From Thioglobus_B sp964403565 (lineage in GTDB: Bacteria > Pseudomonadota > Gammaproteobacteria > PS1 > Pseudothioglobaceae): DNA of 58,635 bases. Positions 33,477 to 42,083 of this stretch are shown here, piece after piece. The notes beneath the pieces were generated by a model that had not been told where the DNA came from, did not search any database, and worked only from the letters and a program-made list of their open reading frames with translations. The stretch covers positions 1 through 58,635 of the forward strand of contig CAYOFV010000003.1 in NCBI GenBank assembly GCA_964403565.1, read 5' to 3'. Position 1 is the stretch's first letter, and each line of letters opens with the position of its first letter. The position numbers were made by a program, and so were the translations under genes.

Positions 33477-34118
33477 TTAATGCAATCCAGCAATATACTG
33501 ACTAACTGCTTCGATTTCAGCATTAGTCAAGCTTTTAGTAAAGTTAATCATCATGCCTCTACCATCATTAGTTCTACTAGCTTTAGAATCGCCAGTTTGA
33601 GTATTAATTGAATCTTGACGGAAAGCTTTTAACTGCTTAGAGATATACATTGCATGTTGAGAAGATAACGACGGGAATCCTGCAGATGGAATGCCAGTTC
33701 CTGTCGGCCCATGACAAGCAATACATGCAGTAACGCCTGTTGCCTTTTTACCACCAACATAAATCTTTCTACCTAACTCAAGATTTGCAGTTTTGCTTGC
33801 AGCGCCAGGAGATAGTGTTTGCTTAGAATAGTAAGCAGCCAAATTAGCCATATCATCCTCATTTAAAGCTGCAACAATACCAAACATCATTGGATCTTTA
33901 CGTGCACCTGATTTAAAATCTACAAGCTGTTTTAATAAGTAACTTTCTCCTTGTCCAGCAAGTTTTGGAAATGTTGGAACTACTGAATTACCACCAACAC
34001 CATGACAAGCAATACAAGTTGCTGCTTTGGCTTCACCTTTAGCCACGTCGCCTGCTGCTATTGATGATGTTGAAATAAAAGCAAATGCGCTTAAAAATAA
34101 AACTGCTAATTTATGCAT
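33477..34118 (-). CDS. Dihaem cytochrome c4-like protein
   Basis: Secreted protein of 213 residues with signal residues 1-21 and two cytochrome c domains. Haem motifs are CIACHGVGG and CIACHGPTG, and each half carries a Met-containing GIVAAL or GMMINF segment where the sixth ligand lies. This is the cytochrome c4 layout, a periplasmic carrier often feeding cbb3 or other oxidases. It follows two single-haem relatives and a strong terminator. Confidence 0.92.
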   Translation of the reverse strand: MHKLAVLFLSAFAFISTSSIAAGDVAKGEAKAATCIACHGVGGNSVVPTFPKLAGQGESYLLKQLVDFKSGARKDPMMFGIVAALNEDDMANLAAYYSKQTLSPGAASKTANLELGRKIYVGGKKATGVTACIACHGPTGTGIPSAGFPSLSSQHAMYISKQLKAFRQDSINTQTGDSKASRTNDGRGMMINFTKSLTNAEIEAVSQYIAGLH

Positions 34119-34132
34119 ATCTCTCTCTGTTT

Positions 34133-34175
34133 TTAAAAAAAATAAGCCGATATTATACGCTAATATCGGCTTATT
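34133..34175 (-). terminator. Intrinsic terminator with a -10-like TATAAT in the loop
   Basis: A perfect 15-bp stem (34141-34155 with 34161-34175) and 5-base loop is followed on the minus strand by eight T residues. It should end the two small cytochrome transcripts. The loop and adjoining arm on the minus strand contain TATAAT (34152-34157), about 34 bases before the cytochrome c4-like start, so a promoter may be embedded. No good -35 was found. Confidence 0.85.
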
Positions 34176-34211
34176 TAAATTACTAAAATGCGCTACAAAA
34201 GCGCAAGTAGT

Positions 34212-34502
34212 TTATTGCTTGCTTAAGTAGTCAGCAATAGCTTGCTCATGACCCGCTGCAAGCGGTGCCATTGCATTCATAGTACCAGTAGGATCTTTAC
34301 GTGCACCTGATTGGAAGGCTTTAAGTTGCTCAACAATATATGCTGCATCTTTGCCTGCAAGAGTTGGATATGTAGGAACAACAGACTTACCTGCTGCGCC
34401 ATGACAACCAACACAACCTAATGAATTAAACATAGCTTCACCTGAAGCCATAGAACCCATTGAAAACGTAGCCACAATTGTTGCAATTAATACTTTTTTC
34501 AT
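34212..34502 (-). CDS. Small cytochrome c, copy 2
   Basis: Secreted single-haem cytochrome of 96 residues with a signal peptide (about 1-19) and CVGCHG just after it. The conserved YPTLAGKDAAYIVEQLKAFQSGARKDP block is shared with the neighbouring gene and with each half of the cytochrome c4-like protein. It looks like the middle member of a local family made by duplication. It lies 16 bp after the next copy and shares its strand. Confidence 0.9.
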   Translation of the reverse strand: MKKVLIATIVATFSMGSMASGEAMFNSLGCVGCHGAAGKSVVPTYPTLAGKDAAYIVEQLKAFQSGARKDPTGTMNAMAPLAAGHEQAIADYLSKQ

Positions 34503-34518
34503 AACTAATCCTTGTTAA

Positions 34519-34812
34519 TTATTTAAGACTAGCTAGATAATCAGCAATTCCTTGCTCTTTACCAGCAGACATTGCTGCCATAGCATTCATAGTTGCATCT
34601 GTACGTGCACCTGATTGAAAGTCTTTAAGCTGCTTAACTGTATAGTCTGCTTTCTGACCCGCAAGATTTGGATATGTAGGCGCAATTGAGATACCTGTAG
34701 CACCATGACATGCCGCACAACCTAAGTTAGTATAGTCTGCCTTACCGTCAGCTAATACTGAAAACGAACCCATTGATAATGCTACTGTAGTAGCTAATAA
34801 TACTTTTTTCAT
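34519..34812 (-). CDS. Small cytochrome c, copy 1
   Basis: Secreted single-haem cytochrome of 97 residues with signal residues 1-21 and CAACHG. It is about as long as its neighbour and shares YPNLAGQKADYTVKQLKDFQSGAR. Its promoter probably lies at 34879-34906 and overlaps the divergent engB start. The electron partner is unknown. A terminator after the second small cytochrome gene suggests these two are made as one transcript. Confidence 0.9.
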   Translation of the reverse strand: MKKVLLATTVALSMGSFSVLADGKADYTNLGCAACHGATGISIAPTYPNLAGQKADYTVKQLKDFQSGARTDATMNAMAAMSAGKEQGIADYLASLK

Positions 34813-34846
34813 TACTCTTCTTCTCCTTTAAAATCATAAAAGCTAT

Positions 34847-34866
34847 AATGGCAATCTAAAGCCATT
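34847..34866. other. Hairpin in the small-cytochrome leader
   Basis: The dyad AATGGC / GCCATT with an 8-base loop lies between the likely promoter at 34879-34906 and the cytochrome start at 34812. It may fold in the leader RNA. No known family fits. Confidence 0.35.
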
Positions 34867-34878
34867 AACGAACCACAA

Positions 34879-34906
34879 ATTATACTCTTTTTTCAATTGT
34901 GCGCAA
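34879..34906 (-). promoter_or_regulatory. Probable promoter of the small cytochromes
   Basis: On the minus strand TTGCGC (34901-34906), a 16-bp spacer and TATAAT (34879-34884) are well placed for a transcript reading the two cytochrome genes. The -35 covers the divergent engB start codon, and a TATACT for engB overlaps the same -10 on the other strand. The match is by eye. Confidence 0.55.
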
Positions 34907-35498
34907 ACCATACCATAATGCTAAGTTTTTACTATCTTGCCCCTCAGTTGGTGGTGCTCCAGATGATGAAGGCTATGAGGTAATTTTTGCTGGTAGATCA
35001 AATGCCGGAAAATCAAGCTCAATAAATGCACTAACCTCTCAATCTAAACTTGCAAAAGTTTCCAGAACTCCTGGCAGAACTCAACATCTTGTGTTTTTTG
35101 ATTTAGGCGAAGATCGGCGCTTAGTTGACCTTCCAGGCTATGGATATGCTAAAGTTCCAGAACAAGTTAAGCTTAAATGGCAGGCAGATATGGGTGAATA
35201 CATTCAAGGTCGTGCATGCCTTGCTGGAGCGGTTTTAGTTATGGATGTGCGTCACCCATTAAAACCTTTTGATAAGATGATGCTTGATTGGTGTGTAAGC
35301 ATGAACCTGCCAACACAAATTATCCTCACTAAAGCTGACAAACTAAAAAAAGGTGCTGCCAGTAACACACTACTAAAAATTAAACGTGAAGTGAAAAATC
35401 ACCCTTATGTAGATGTGCAGCTATTCTCAAGTCTAAAAAAACAAGGGTTGGATGAACTGTGGAATAGGTTAGATACTTTCTTTGGATATGTTAATTAA
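34899..35498 (+). CDS. engB: EngB/YihA ribosome-assembly GTPase
   Basis: GTPase of 199 residues acting in 50S assembly. Motifs are GRSNAGKSSSINALT (G1), VDLPGYGYAKV (G3) and TKADKL (G4). The start is a GTG at 34899 with no visible ribosome site. A TATACT hexamer 13 bases upstream would put the transcript start about 6 bases before it, so translation may be nearly leaderless. The 3' end overlaps the following nuclease gene. Confidence 0.93.
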   Translation: MRKPYHNAKFLLSCPSVGGAPDDEGYEVIFAGRSNAGKSSSINALTSQSKLAKVSRTPGRTQHLVFFDLGEDRRLVDLPGYGYAKVPEQVKLKWQADMGEYIQGRACLAGAVLVMDVRHPLKPFDKMMLDWCVSMNLPTQIILTKADKLKKGAASNTLLKIKREVKNHPYVDVQLFSSLKKQGLDELWNRLDTFFGYVN

Positions 35499-37953
35499 TA
35501 CAGACCTTGAAGGTATTAATTGTAACGACACAATAGTTTTAGCAAACAATCGACAAGTACTGGCTTTTAAAAACACTTGGAAACAGCAAAAGGACGTATC
35601 ACAACTGCCAAAAATACTTTCTTGGAAAGAGTTCTTAAAAAATTCGTGGCTAGATAATAATATAGACAACTCTACTAGGTTTATTTCAAATATTGAATCT
35701 AGATATTTACTATCAAAAGCCATTAATAAAACCTTTGACAAGGTTGATGACGCTCTAATTAATGAAGTTGTTAAAAACTATGACTATGTATCAAATCATT
35801 TAATCAATATAAAAGATCTGGAAAAATCAGGATCGTGGATTAGTGAGTTATTTTCATCTTGGATAAAGAGTTATAACAAAACTAAAATTGATAAAAATCT
35901 TATTGATTTAAACGACTTGGCAAATCTAATCAAGACTGATAATAAATCAATATATTTATATGGGTTTAAAAATCTAACACCATTACAACAACAAATATTT
36001 GATAAATACACATATCAAATACTAAAAATTAATTCTAATAATAAGTTTAGCACCCAAACTTATAACAACACTAGTGAAGAAATAATAGATAGTGCGATAT
36101 GGGCAAAAACAATACACCAAGAACAGCCCAATAAATCAATTGCCATTGTTGTGCCAGACTTACAAGAGAGAAAACATCAAATTAATAAAATTTTTGATGA
36201 AGTGTTTGATTCTAGATTAGTTGAAACACACAACAAAAAATTTAACATCTCTCTTGGCTCGCCACTAATAAAAAATCCAATTGTTCAAGAGTTGTTTAAT
36301 CTCTTAAACTTAAGCATTGAAATAAATATTGGCAAAGTCAGCATCTCTAGCATTAACCAAGCTCTATCTTGTGTATATGCCCAAGACTATAAAAGCGAAA
36401 AATCTAATCGTATATTGTCCAAGAGCAAAATTCTTGCTCTAGAAAAACAAAATATATCTATCAATCAAGCAAAAATAGCAATAGAAAAAGCACCTGTATT
36501 TATTCAAATTATTGAAAAAATTAACAATATAGAATTTAAACAAGATCTACTAGAAAACCATCTATTGAGATTTAACGAATTATTAAATATATGGGGGTTT
36601 ACAACTGATAGAGCTCTTTCTAGTAGTGAATTTCAGATATTAAAAAAATACAATGAAGCATCACTAGAGCTTAACAAGATATCAAACCATACTAATAAAA
36701 TAAGTATTGGTTCAGCACTAAAAATACTAAAAAACATATTAACTCAAACAGTATTCCAAGCACAATCTGGCAAAAACCAAATTCAAATACTTGGATCTTT
36801 AGAGGCAGAGGGTTTGAATTTTGATCACGCTAGAGTAATCAGCATGAGTGCAAGCTATTTGCCTACAAAGATCAACACCCCTAAATTTATCCCAACAAAT
36901 ATCGCTGTTAAACACAAGGTTGTACATAGTAGTTACGAACTAATTGCCACTGATAGTAAAAAAACTCTTGAAAACCTTAAGTCTTTATCTGCGAATATTG
37001 AGTTTTCATATGCAAAGCAAAATCAAGAATTAGAATTACTACCAACACCACTATTAGATTTTCCTAGTGATACAAAAGATATTGAATTGCCCGCTGCAAG
37101 TGTAATTAATACTAATATTATTAATGATACAAAAGCCACTAATATTACCAATACCGAAGTTAGAAGCGGTGTGTCAATCTTAAAAGATCAGATGGCGTGC
37201 GCATTTAAGGGTTTTGTACATAGGCTTGATATTGATAACTTTGATGTTGAACATATTGGACTAAATAGGCTCGAGCAAGGCAATATTATTCACAAAACTC
37301 TAGAATACATATACCAAGATGTTAAATCTTATGATGAACTAATCGCATTAACAGACTCTGAATTAACCAACTTGATTAACAGCAAAATAAATACAGCTCT
37401 AAAACACTTTAATGACAAATCATTTACTGCAATTGAAACAAAGCGTATTAAACATATAATCGATAAATTTATTGCTATAGACAAAACTAGAGAAGGTTTT
37501 GAAGTCATATCTACTGAGCAAGTACTACATGCAGATGTTGCTGGCCTTAAATTTAATACAAGACTTGATCGTATTGACAAGATGCCAAATGGTGACAGCA
37601 TAGTATTTGATTATAAAACCGGAGATGTTAGTGTTGCATCATGGTGTGGAAATACAATTAATGAGCCGCAACTGCCAATTTATGCAACAACGTTTAAAAC
37701 TGATGGTGCAGCATTTATCAAACTAAATAGCGGCAAAATAGAATTTAAAGGCTTGTCTAGAGATGATGAGTCATTACCAAAATCTAGAAAAACTAAAAAC
37801 AGCTGTACCAATTGGGACGAACAACTTGAAATATGGCAAGATAAATTAAACTCTGCAAGTGCTAACTTTCAAACAGGATGTGCTGAAGTTTTACCTAATA
37901 AGGGTGCTTGCGATTACTGCGAATATGAATTACTTTGCCGAGTTGAGAAATAA
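35488..37953 (+). CDS. PD-(D/E)XK nuclease, AddB-like with Fe-S motif
   Basis: About 821-residue protein. The frame opens at a TTG (35482), but the ATG at 35488 fits better. The N-terminal two thirds resemble a degenerate helicase of the AddB/RecB type with no intact Walker A. The C-terminal part is a PD-(D/E)XK nuclease: TRLDRIDKM, IVFDYKTGDVS and QLPIYAT. A cysteine in MACAF pairs with CDYCEYELLC (C-x2-C-x5-C), matching the 4Fe-4S staple of AddB and Cas4. No addA or recB partner is in the window. Probably a DNA repair or recombination nuclease. Confidence 0.85.
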   Translation: MLINTDLEGINCNDTIVLANNRQVLAFKNTWKQQKDVSQLPKILSWKEFLKNSWLDNNIDNSTRFISNIESRYLLSKAINKTFDKVDDALINEVVKNYDYVSNHLINIKDLEKSGSWISELFSSWIKSYNKTKIDKNLIDLNDLANLIKTDNKSIYLYGFKNLTPLQQQIFDKYTYQILKINSNNKFSTQTYNNTSEEIIDSAIWAKTIHQEQPNKSIAIVVPDLQERKHQINKIFDEVFDSRLVETHNKKFNISLGSPLIKNPIVQELFNLLNLSIEINIGKVSISSINQALSCVYAQDYKSEKSNRILSKSKILALEKQNISINQAKIAIEKAPVFIQIIEKINNIEFKQDLLENHLLRFNELLNIWGFTTDRALSSSEFQILKKYNEASLELNKISNHTNKISIGSALKILKNILTQTVFQAQSGKNQIQILGSLEAEGLNFDHARVISMSASYLPTKINTPKFIPTNIAVKHKVVHSSYELIATDSKKTLENLKSLSANIEFSYAKQNQELELLPTPLLDFPSDTKDIELPAASVINTNIINDTKATNITNTEVRSGVSILKDQMACAFKGFVHRLDIDNFDVEHIGLNRLEQGNIIHKTLEYIYQDVKSYDELIALTDSELTNLINSKINTALKHFNDKSFTAIETKRIKHIIDKFIAIDKTREGFEVISTEQVLHADVAGLKFNTRLDRIDKMPNGDSIVFDYKTGDVSVASWCGNTINEPQLPIYATTFKTDGAAFIKLNSGKIEFKGLSRDDESLPKSRKTKNSCTNWDEQLEIWQDKLNSASANFQTGCAEVLPNKGACDYCEYELLCRVEK

Positions 37954-39015
37954 CTCAACAACCTTAAGACGCTCTGAATAAATTTCTTGTTTCATATTAT
38001 TCTTATCAAGACTAGATATATCAATATTTTCAAGCTCTTGTCTAATTTTATTAATAACACTTGTATCAATACCCATAATTTCAAACGCCCTAACTATAGA
38101 TTCAAATCTATCTTTTCTTCTGAAAGCATCCGTCTTTAAGAAAAATTCAAGTACCTCTTCCTTATCTCTATTAAGAATATTATTAGCCAAATCCTGCCAA
38201 TTATTGACCAAAAGTGCAAGTTGTGAATATTCTTTTGGGCAATTAATTGCTTTGCACAAATTAGTTATTGCACCTTGCGTCTCATCTTTAAGCCATAAAG
38301 CAAATTTAATTACACCAGAGGTATTTAAATTATCTAAATACTCAAAACCATTTATATGTTTTTCATGCTTAATATCTTTTAAGCCTGGAAATACTCTACT
38401 ATAAGCGCCACAAGCTAATAAAACTTTAAAAAAAGCAGAAGGCGTTGTATAGCTAAGTGATTTTTCTAATTCTTTAAAAACTCGCTCTGGTGTTAGTGCA
38501 TCTACCTCTCCAGATGCAACCATATCTTGCATAAGTTTATGAGTTTCATGCGCAACATTAAATCCAAACTCTTTAAATCTAGCAGCAAAGCGTGCAATGC
38601 GCAAAACCCTTACCGGATCTTCGCTAAAAGCCTCTGATACATGTCTAAGTAGTCCATTGTCTATATCTTCACGTCCGCCAAACGGATCAACAATCTCTCC
38701 AATTTTATCTTTAGCAATAGCGTTAATAGTTAGATCACGACGTGAAAGATCTTGCTCAAGTGTTACTGCTTTTGAAGTGTCGAACTCAAAGCCCTTATAT
38801 CCTAAACCTACTTTACGCTCAAGCCTAGCAAGTGCGTACTCTTCCTTAGTTTGAGGATGTAAAAATACCGGAAACTCTTTACCAACTTGCATATATCCAA
38901 GCTCTAGCATTTCAGATTGAGTCGATCCAACTACCACCCAATCATTTTCAGTATTACTATTAGCAACGCCTAAAAGTTCATCTCTTACAGCACCACCAAC
39001 CAAATATTTTTTCAT
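37930..39015 (-). CDS. cca: CCA tRNA nucleotidyltransferase
   Basis: Adds or repairs the 3' CCA end of tRNAs. Start ATG at 39015 gives 361 residues. An upstream in-frame extension to 39099 is a shadow that runs into msrB. The N-terminal class II polymerase signature is LVGGAVRDELLG and DWVVVG, followed by RRDLTINAIA and the helical body with RVLRIARFAARF. E. coli Cca is 412 residues with an HD phosphohydrolase domain; that domain is absent here. It overlaps the convergent nuclease by 24 bases and is divergent from msrB by 17 bp. Confidence 0.93.
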   Translation of the reverse strand: MKKYLVGGAVRDELLGVANSNTENDWVVVGSTQSEMLELGYMQVGKEFPVFLHPQTKEEYALARLERKVGLGYKGFEFDTSKAVTLEQDLSRRDLTINAIAKDKIGEIVDPFGGREDIDNGLLRHVSEAFSEDPVRVLRIARFAARFKEFGFNVAHETHKLMQDMVASGEVDALTPERVFKELEKSLSYTTPSAFFKVLLACGAYSRVFPGLKDIKHEKHINGFEYLDNLNTSGVIKFALWLKDETQGAITNLCKAINCPKEYSQLALLVNNWQDLANNILNRDKEEVLEFFLKTDAFRRKDRFESIVRAFEIMGIDTSVINKIRQELENIDISSLDKNNMKQEIYSERLKVVELFLNSAK

Positions 39016-39020
39016 AGTTA

Positions 39021-39026
39021 TATAAT
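39021..39026 (+). promoter_or_regulatory. -10 element for msrB, possibly leaderless
   Basis: TATAAT lies 7 bases before the msrB ATG at 39033. A transcript starting at the usual distance would begin at or within a base or two of the start codon. The whole divergent gap to cca is 17 bp. No convincing -35 was seen upstream, where cca coding sequence begins. Confidence 0.45.
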
Positions 39027-39032
39027 ACCCTA

Positions 39033-39398
39033 ATGAATATATCTGAATTAACGCCCACACAGTATCAGGTAACGCAAGAATGTGGCACTGAAAAACCATT
39101 TACTGGAAAATACAATAATCACTACAAACATGGTGACTATGTATGTGTCTTATGCAATCAGGTGTTGTTTTCATCCGCTACAAAATTTGACTCTGGCACT
39201 GGCTGGCCAAGTTTTTATGATGTTGTAAATAAGAATAATGTTCACCTAATTAAAGACAACTCACATGGCATGAACAGAATTGAAGTGCGATGCTCAAAAT
39301 GCAATTCTCATCTTGGTCATGTATTTGCAGATGGTCCGCAACCAACTGGGCAAAGATATTGTATAAACTCTGCAGCCCTAAACTTTATAGCTAACTAA
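39033..39398 (+). CDS. msrB: Methionine-R-sulfoxide reductase B
   Basis: Reduces methionine-R-sulfoxide in damaged proteins; 121 residues. Zinc ligands are CVLC and CSKC. The substrate segment is FDSGTGWPSFYDVV, and the catalytic Cys is in GQRYCINSAALNF. Single-domain form, without an MsrA fusion. It is followed 2 bp later by mpl. No ribosome site is seen; see the -10 at 39021-39026. Confidence 0.96.
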   Translation: MNISELTPTQYQVTQECGTEKPFTGKYNNHYKHGDYVCVLCNQVLFSSATKFDSGTGWPSFYDVVNKNNVHLIKDNSHGMNRIEVRCSKCNSHLGHVFADGPQPTGQRYCINSAALNFIAN

Positions 39399-39400
39399 TT

Positions 39401-40708
39401 ATGCATATTCATATTCTAGGAATTGCTGGAACATTTATGGGGTCATTAGCACTCATTGCCAAAAGCCTTGGCTTTAAGGTTAGTGGGCAAGATCAAAATG
39501 TGTACCCACCTATGAGTACCCAACTTGACGATCAGGGAATTAAATATACTAGCGGATACCACTCTAAGGACTTACCCAATGCTGATGTATTTATTATTGG
39601 CAACGCTCTATCTCGGGGTAATGAGTGTGTAGAGTATATTCTAAATAAGCAATATACCTACACCTCAGGCGCTCAATGGCTAAGTGAAAATGTACTGAAA
39701 AATAAATGGGTTCTTGCAGTTAGTGGCACACATGGAAAAACTACCACTGCAAGTATGCTAGCCTGGATTTTAGAAGATGCAGGACTTAATCCAGGATTTT
39801 TAATTGGTGGACTAACTCAAGATTTTGGTGTCTCATCGCGTATTACCGAATCACCTTTTTTTGTAATTGAAGCTGATGAATACGACACAGCATTTTTTGA
39901 CAAACGCTCAAAATTTGTACACTATCATCCAAAAACCTTAGTTATAAACAATCTTGAATTTGATCATGGTGATATTTTTGAATCACTCAAAGATATTCAA
40001 AAACAATTTCACCATCTTATTCGTACTGTGCCAAACGATGGTCTAATTATCTATCCAGAAGATAATATTAATATTAATGAGGTTTTGGACATGGGTGTAT
40101 ATTCAAACACCCAAACAATCATGCAAACAAAACTCACCAGTACAAAAAATGGATCGGAATTCCAAGTAGATGAAAACAACAAACTTAGCTGGAATTTACT
40201 AGGAGAGCACAATATGCAAAATGCTATGAGTGCAATATATGCAGCCCAGCACGCTGGCGTACCAATTGCAATTGCATGCGAGGCTTTAGGCAGGTTCTCT
40301 GGTGTTAAGCGCAGATTGGAAGTTAGATATAAAGACGACAATATAACTCTATATGATGATTTTGCCCACCACCCTACTGCAATACAAACAACACTAAATG
40401 GCCTAAGAGATAAAGTTGGCAGTGAAAAAATTATTGCAATTTTAGAGCTAAGATCAAATACAATGAAAATGGGTTATCATAAAGATACTTTAGTAAATTC
40501 ATTAAAATCTGCTGATAGCACTCTTGTACTTAGACCACAAAATACCAACTGGGATGTGGACTCGGTATTTAATAATTCAAATATTAACTTGTTTGATAAT
40601 GTGGATGAGATTGTAAATACAGCTAAAGAAATTTCCAATGCCCATATAGTAGTTATGTCCAATGGTGGATTTGATGATATTTTTAACAAACTAATAAGCA
40701 AACTATGA
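39401..40708 (+). CDS. mpl: UDP-MurNAc:L-alanyl-gamma-D-glutamyl-mDAP ligase
   Basis: Cell-wall recycling ligase of 435 residues that joins recovered tripeptide to UDP-N-acetylmuramate. The N-terminal domain begins HIHILGIAGTFMGSLALIAK, the ATP loop is SGTHGKTTTASML, and the metal-site block is DDFAHHPTAI. Mur ligases share the fold; the short N-terminal FMG motif distinguishes Mpl from MurC. It overlaps ubiX by 4 bases. Confidence 0.95.
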   Translation: MHIHILGIAGTFMGSLALIAKSLGFKVSGQDQNVYPPMSTQLDDQGIKYTSGYHSKDLPNADVFIIGNALSRGNECVEYILNKQYTYTSGAQWLSENVLKNKWVLAVSGTHGKTTTASMLAWILEDAGLNPGFLIGGLTQDFGVSSRITESPFFVIEADEYDTAFFDKRSKFVHYHPKTLVINNLEFDHGDIFESLKDIQKQFHHLIRTVPNDGLIIYPEDNININEVLDMGVYSNTQTIMQTKLTSTKNGSEFQVDENNKLSWNLLGEHNMQNAMSAIYAAQHAGVPIAIACEALGRFSGVKRRLEVRYKDDNITLYDDFAHHPTAIQTTLNGLRDKVGSEKIIAILELRSNTMKMGYHKDTLVNSLKSADSTLVLRPQNTNWDVDSVFNNSNINLFDNVDEIVNTAKEISNAHIVVMSNGGFDDIFNKLISKL

Positions 40709-41304
40709 ATCCAATTGCTATAGCACTTACAGGTGCATCTGGCATGCCATATGCCATAACTTTATTAAAAGAACTTATAAAAACCCAAGAGTTGATATAT
40801 GTGATGATCTCACAAGCTGCCAACACAGTTATCGCAATGGAAACTGATCTTGACCTAGGTAAAGACACATCTGCTGTTGAGGAAAATCTAACAAAATATC
40901 TTGGCGCTAAAAAAGGGCAAATAAAAGCATTTTCTAAAAACCAGTGGACCGCTCCAGTTGCCTCAGGCTCTAACCCGCCTAGGGCTATGGTTGTTTGCCC
41001 TTGTACAATGGCCACACTGTCTGCCATTGCCAATGGCGCAGCAGACAACTTAATGCATCGCGCAGCTGATGTGGTTATTAAAGAGCAAAAGAAACTTATT
41101 TTGGTGCCTAGAGAAACGCCGTATTCTGCAATTCATTTAGAAAATATGCTTAAACTTTCACGCTTAGGAGTGGCTATTATTGATGCCAATCCAGCTTTTT
41201 ATCAAAACCCAAAAACAATTCAAGATTTAGTTGATTTTATTGTTGCTAGAATTCTTGACCATCTTGATATTAAGCATGAACTTATACCACCTTGGCAAAG
41301 TTAA
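40705..41304 (+). CDS. ubiX: Flavin prenyltransferase
   Basis: Makes prenylated FMN, the cofactor for UbiD-type decarboxylases in ubiquinone synthesis; 199 residues. Recognisable blocks are ALTGASGMPYAITLL, PPRAMVVCPCTMATLSAIANGAADNLMHRAADV (flavin site), LVPRETPYSAIHLENML and the C-terminal RIL. It is the third gene of the msrB-mpl-ubiX run and overlaps the convergent TauE/SafE gene by 4 bases. UbiD is outside the window. Confidence 0.95.
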   Translation: MNPIAIALTGASGMPYAITLLKELIKTQELIYVMISQAANTVIAMETDLDLGKDTSAVEENLTKYLGAKKGQIKAFSKNQWTAPVASGSNPPRAMVVCPCTMATLSAIANGAADNLMHRAADVVIKEQKKLILVPRETPYSAIHLENMLKLSRLGVAIIDANPAFYQNPKTIQDLVDFIVARILDHLDIKHELIPPWQS

Positions 41305-42083
41305 AACATAAGCACGGATAATCCTAAAAACATTAGAAAAATTGCAAAGAATTTTTTCAACTTTTCTCCATTAACACTATGTGTTACTTTAGCTCCAAGT
41401 GGTGCAAAAGCTACACTCATAACTACAATACTAAATAGTGCACTAGTGTGAATAAATCCTAAAGGTTGGGTTGAATATTCATTATCCCATCCGGCCACAA
41501 TAAAACCAATAGCACCTGCAATTGCAATTGGCATACCTACAGCTGCTGAGGTAGCAATAGCGTTTTTAATACTAACATTGTTATAAGTTAAAAATGGTGT
41601 GGTCATAGTACCACCACCAATACCAACAATTGCCGATACCAAACCAATAATATATCCAACTACACTCCAAACCCATCTACTTAGACTATCAACATGCTTA
41701 GAGCTACTAATACCAAAGTACATAATAGCAGCTGCACTAAGTTCAAATATTGCAAAGAAAATACGCATAAAGTCAAAACTCATTACTTTGGTAAGTAGTG
41801 CACCACTAAAAGCGCCAAGAAGAATAGTTGGAGTAAGTTTTTTAAAATTATTCCAATTAATTGCACCATGAGCATGATGCGCTCTAACGCTTGATATTGA
41901 AGTAAATATAATTGCTGCAAGTGCTGTAGCTACCGCAGTATGCATAAGAACTTGCTCATCAACACTAGAGGATAATAAATACAACAAAGCCGGCACCATA
42001 ATAAGCCCACCACCAACACCTAATAGTCCAGCAATAAATCCTGAAAAAGCACCAAGTGATAATAATGCTATTATTTCAACCAA
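41301..42083 (-). CDS. TauE/SafE-family sulfite or sulfonate exporter
   Basis: Inner-membrane protein of 260 residues with about eight predicted helices. The family signature GGLIMVPALLY and the repeated GIGGGTMTTPFL in the second half are present. Members move sulfite, sulfoacetate, thiosulfate or other organosulfur anions. In a sulfur oxidiser, sulfite or a related anion export is plausible, but the substrate is not shown by sequence. The start codon lies inside the last codons of the DUF3530 gene. Confidence 0.85.
   Translation of the reverse strand: MVEIIALLSLGAFSGFIAGLLGVGGGLIMVPALLYLLSSSVDEQVLMHTAVATALAAIIFTSISSVRAHHAHGAINWNNFKKLTPTILLGAFSGALLTKVMSFDFMRIFFAIFELSAAAIMYFGISSSKHVDSLSRWVWSVVGYIIGLVSAIVGIGGGTMTTPFLTYNNVSIKNAIATSAAVGMPIAIAGAIGFIVAGWDNEYSTQPLGFIHTSALFSIVVMSVAFAPLGAKVTHSVNGEKLKKFFAIFLMFLGLSVLMF

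Noticed and set aside
34189..34205. Short hairpin TGCGC/GCGCA as a terminator
   Set aside because: Five base pairs without a T-tract; the strong terminator is the next stem at 34141-34175.
37930..39099. Longer Cca starting at 39099
   Set aside because: The extra 28 codons overlap msrB; the Cca family start LVGGAVRD begins right after the ATG at 39015.
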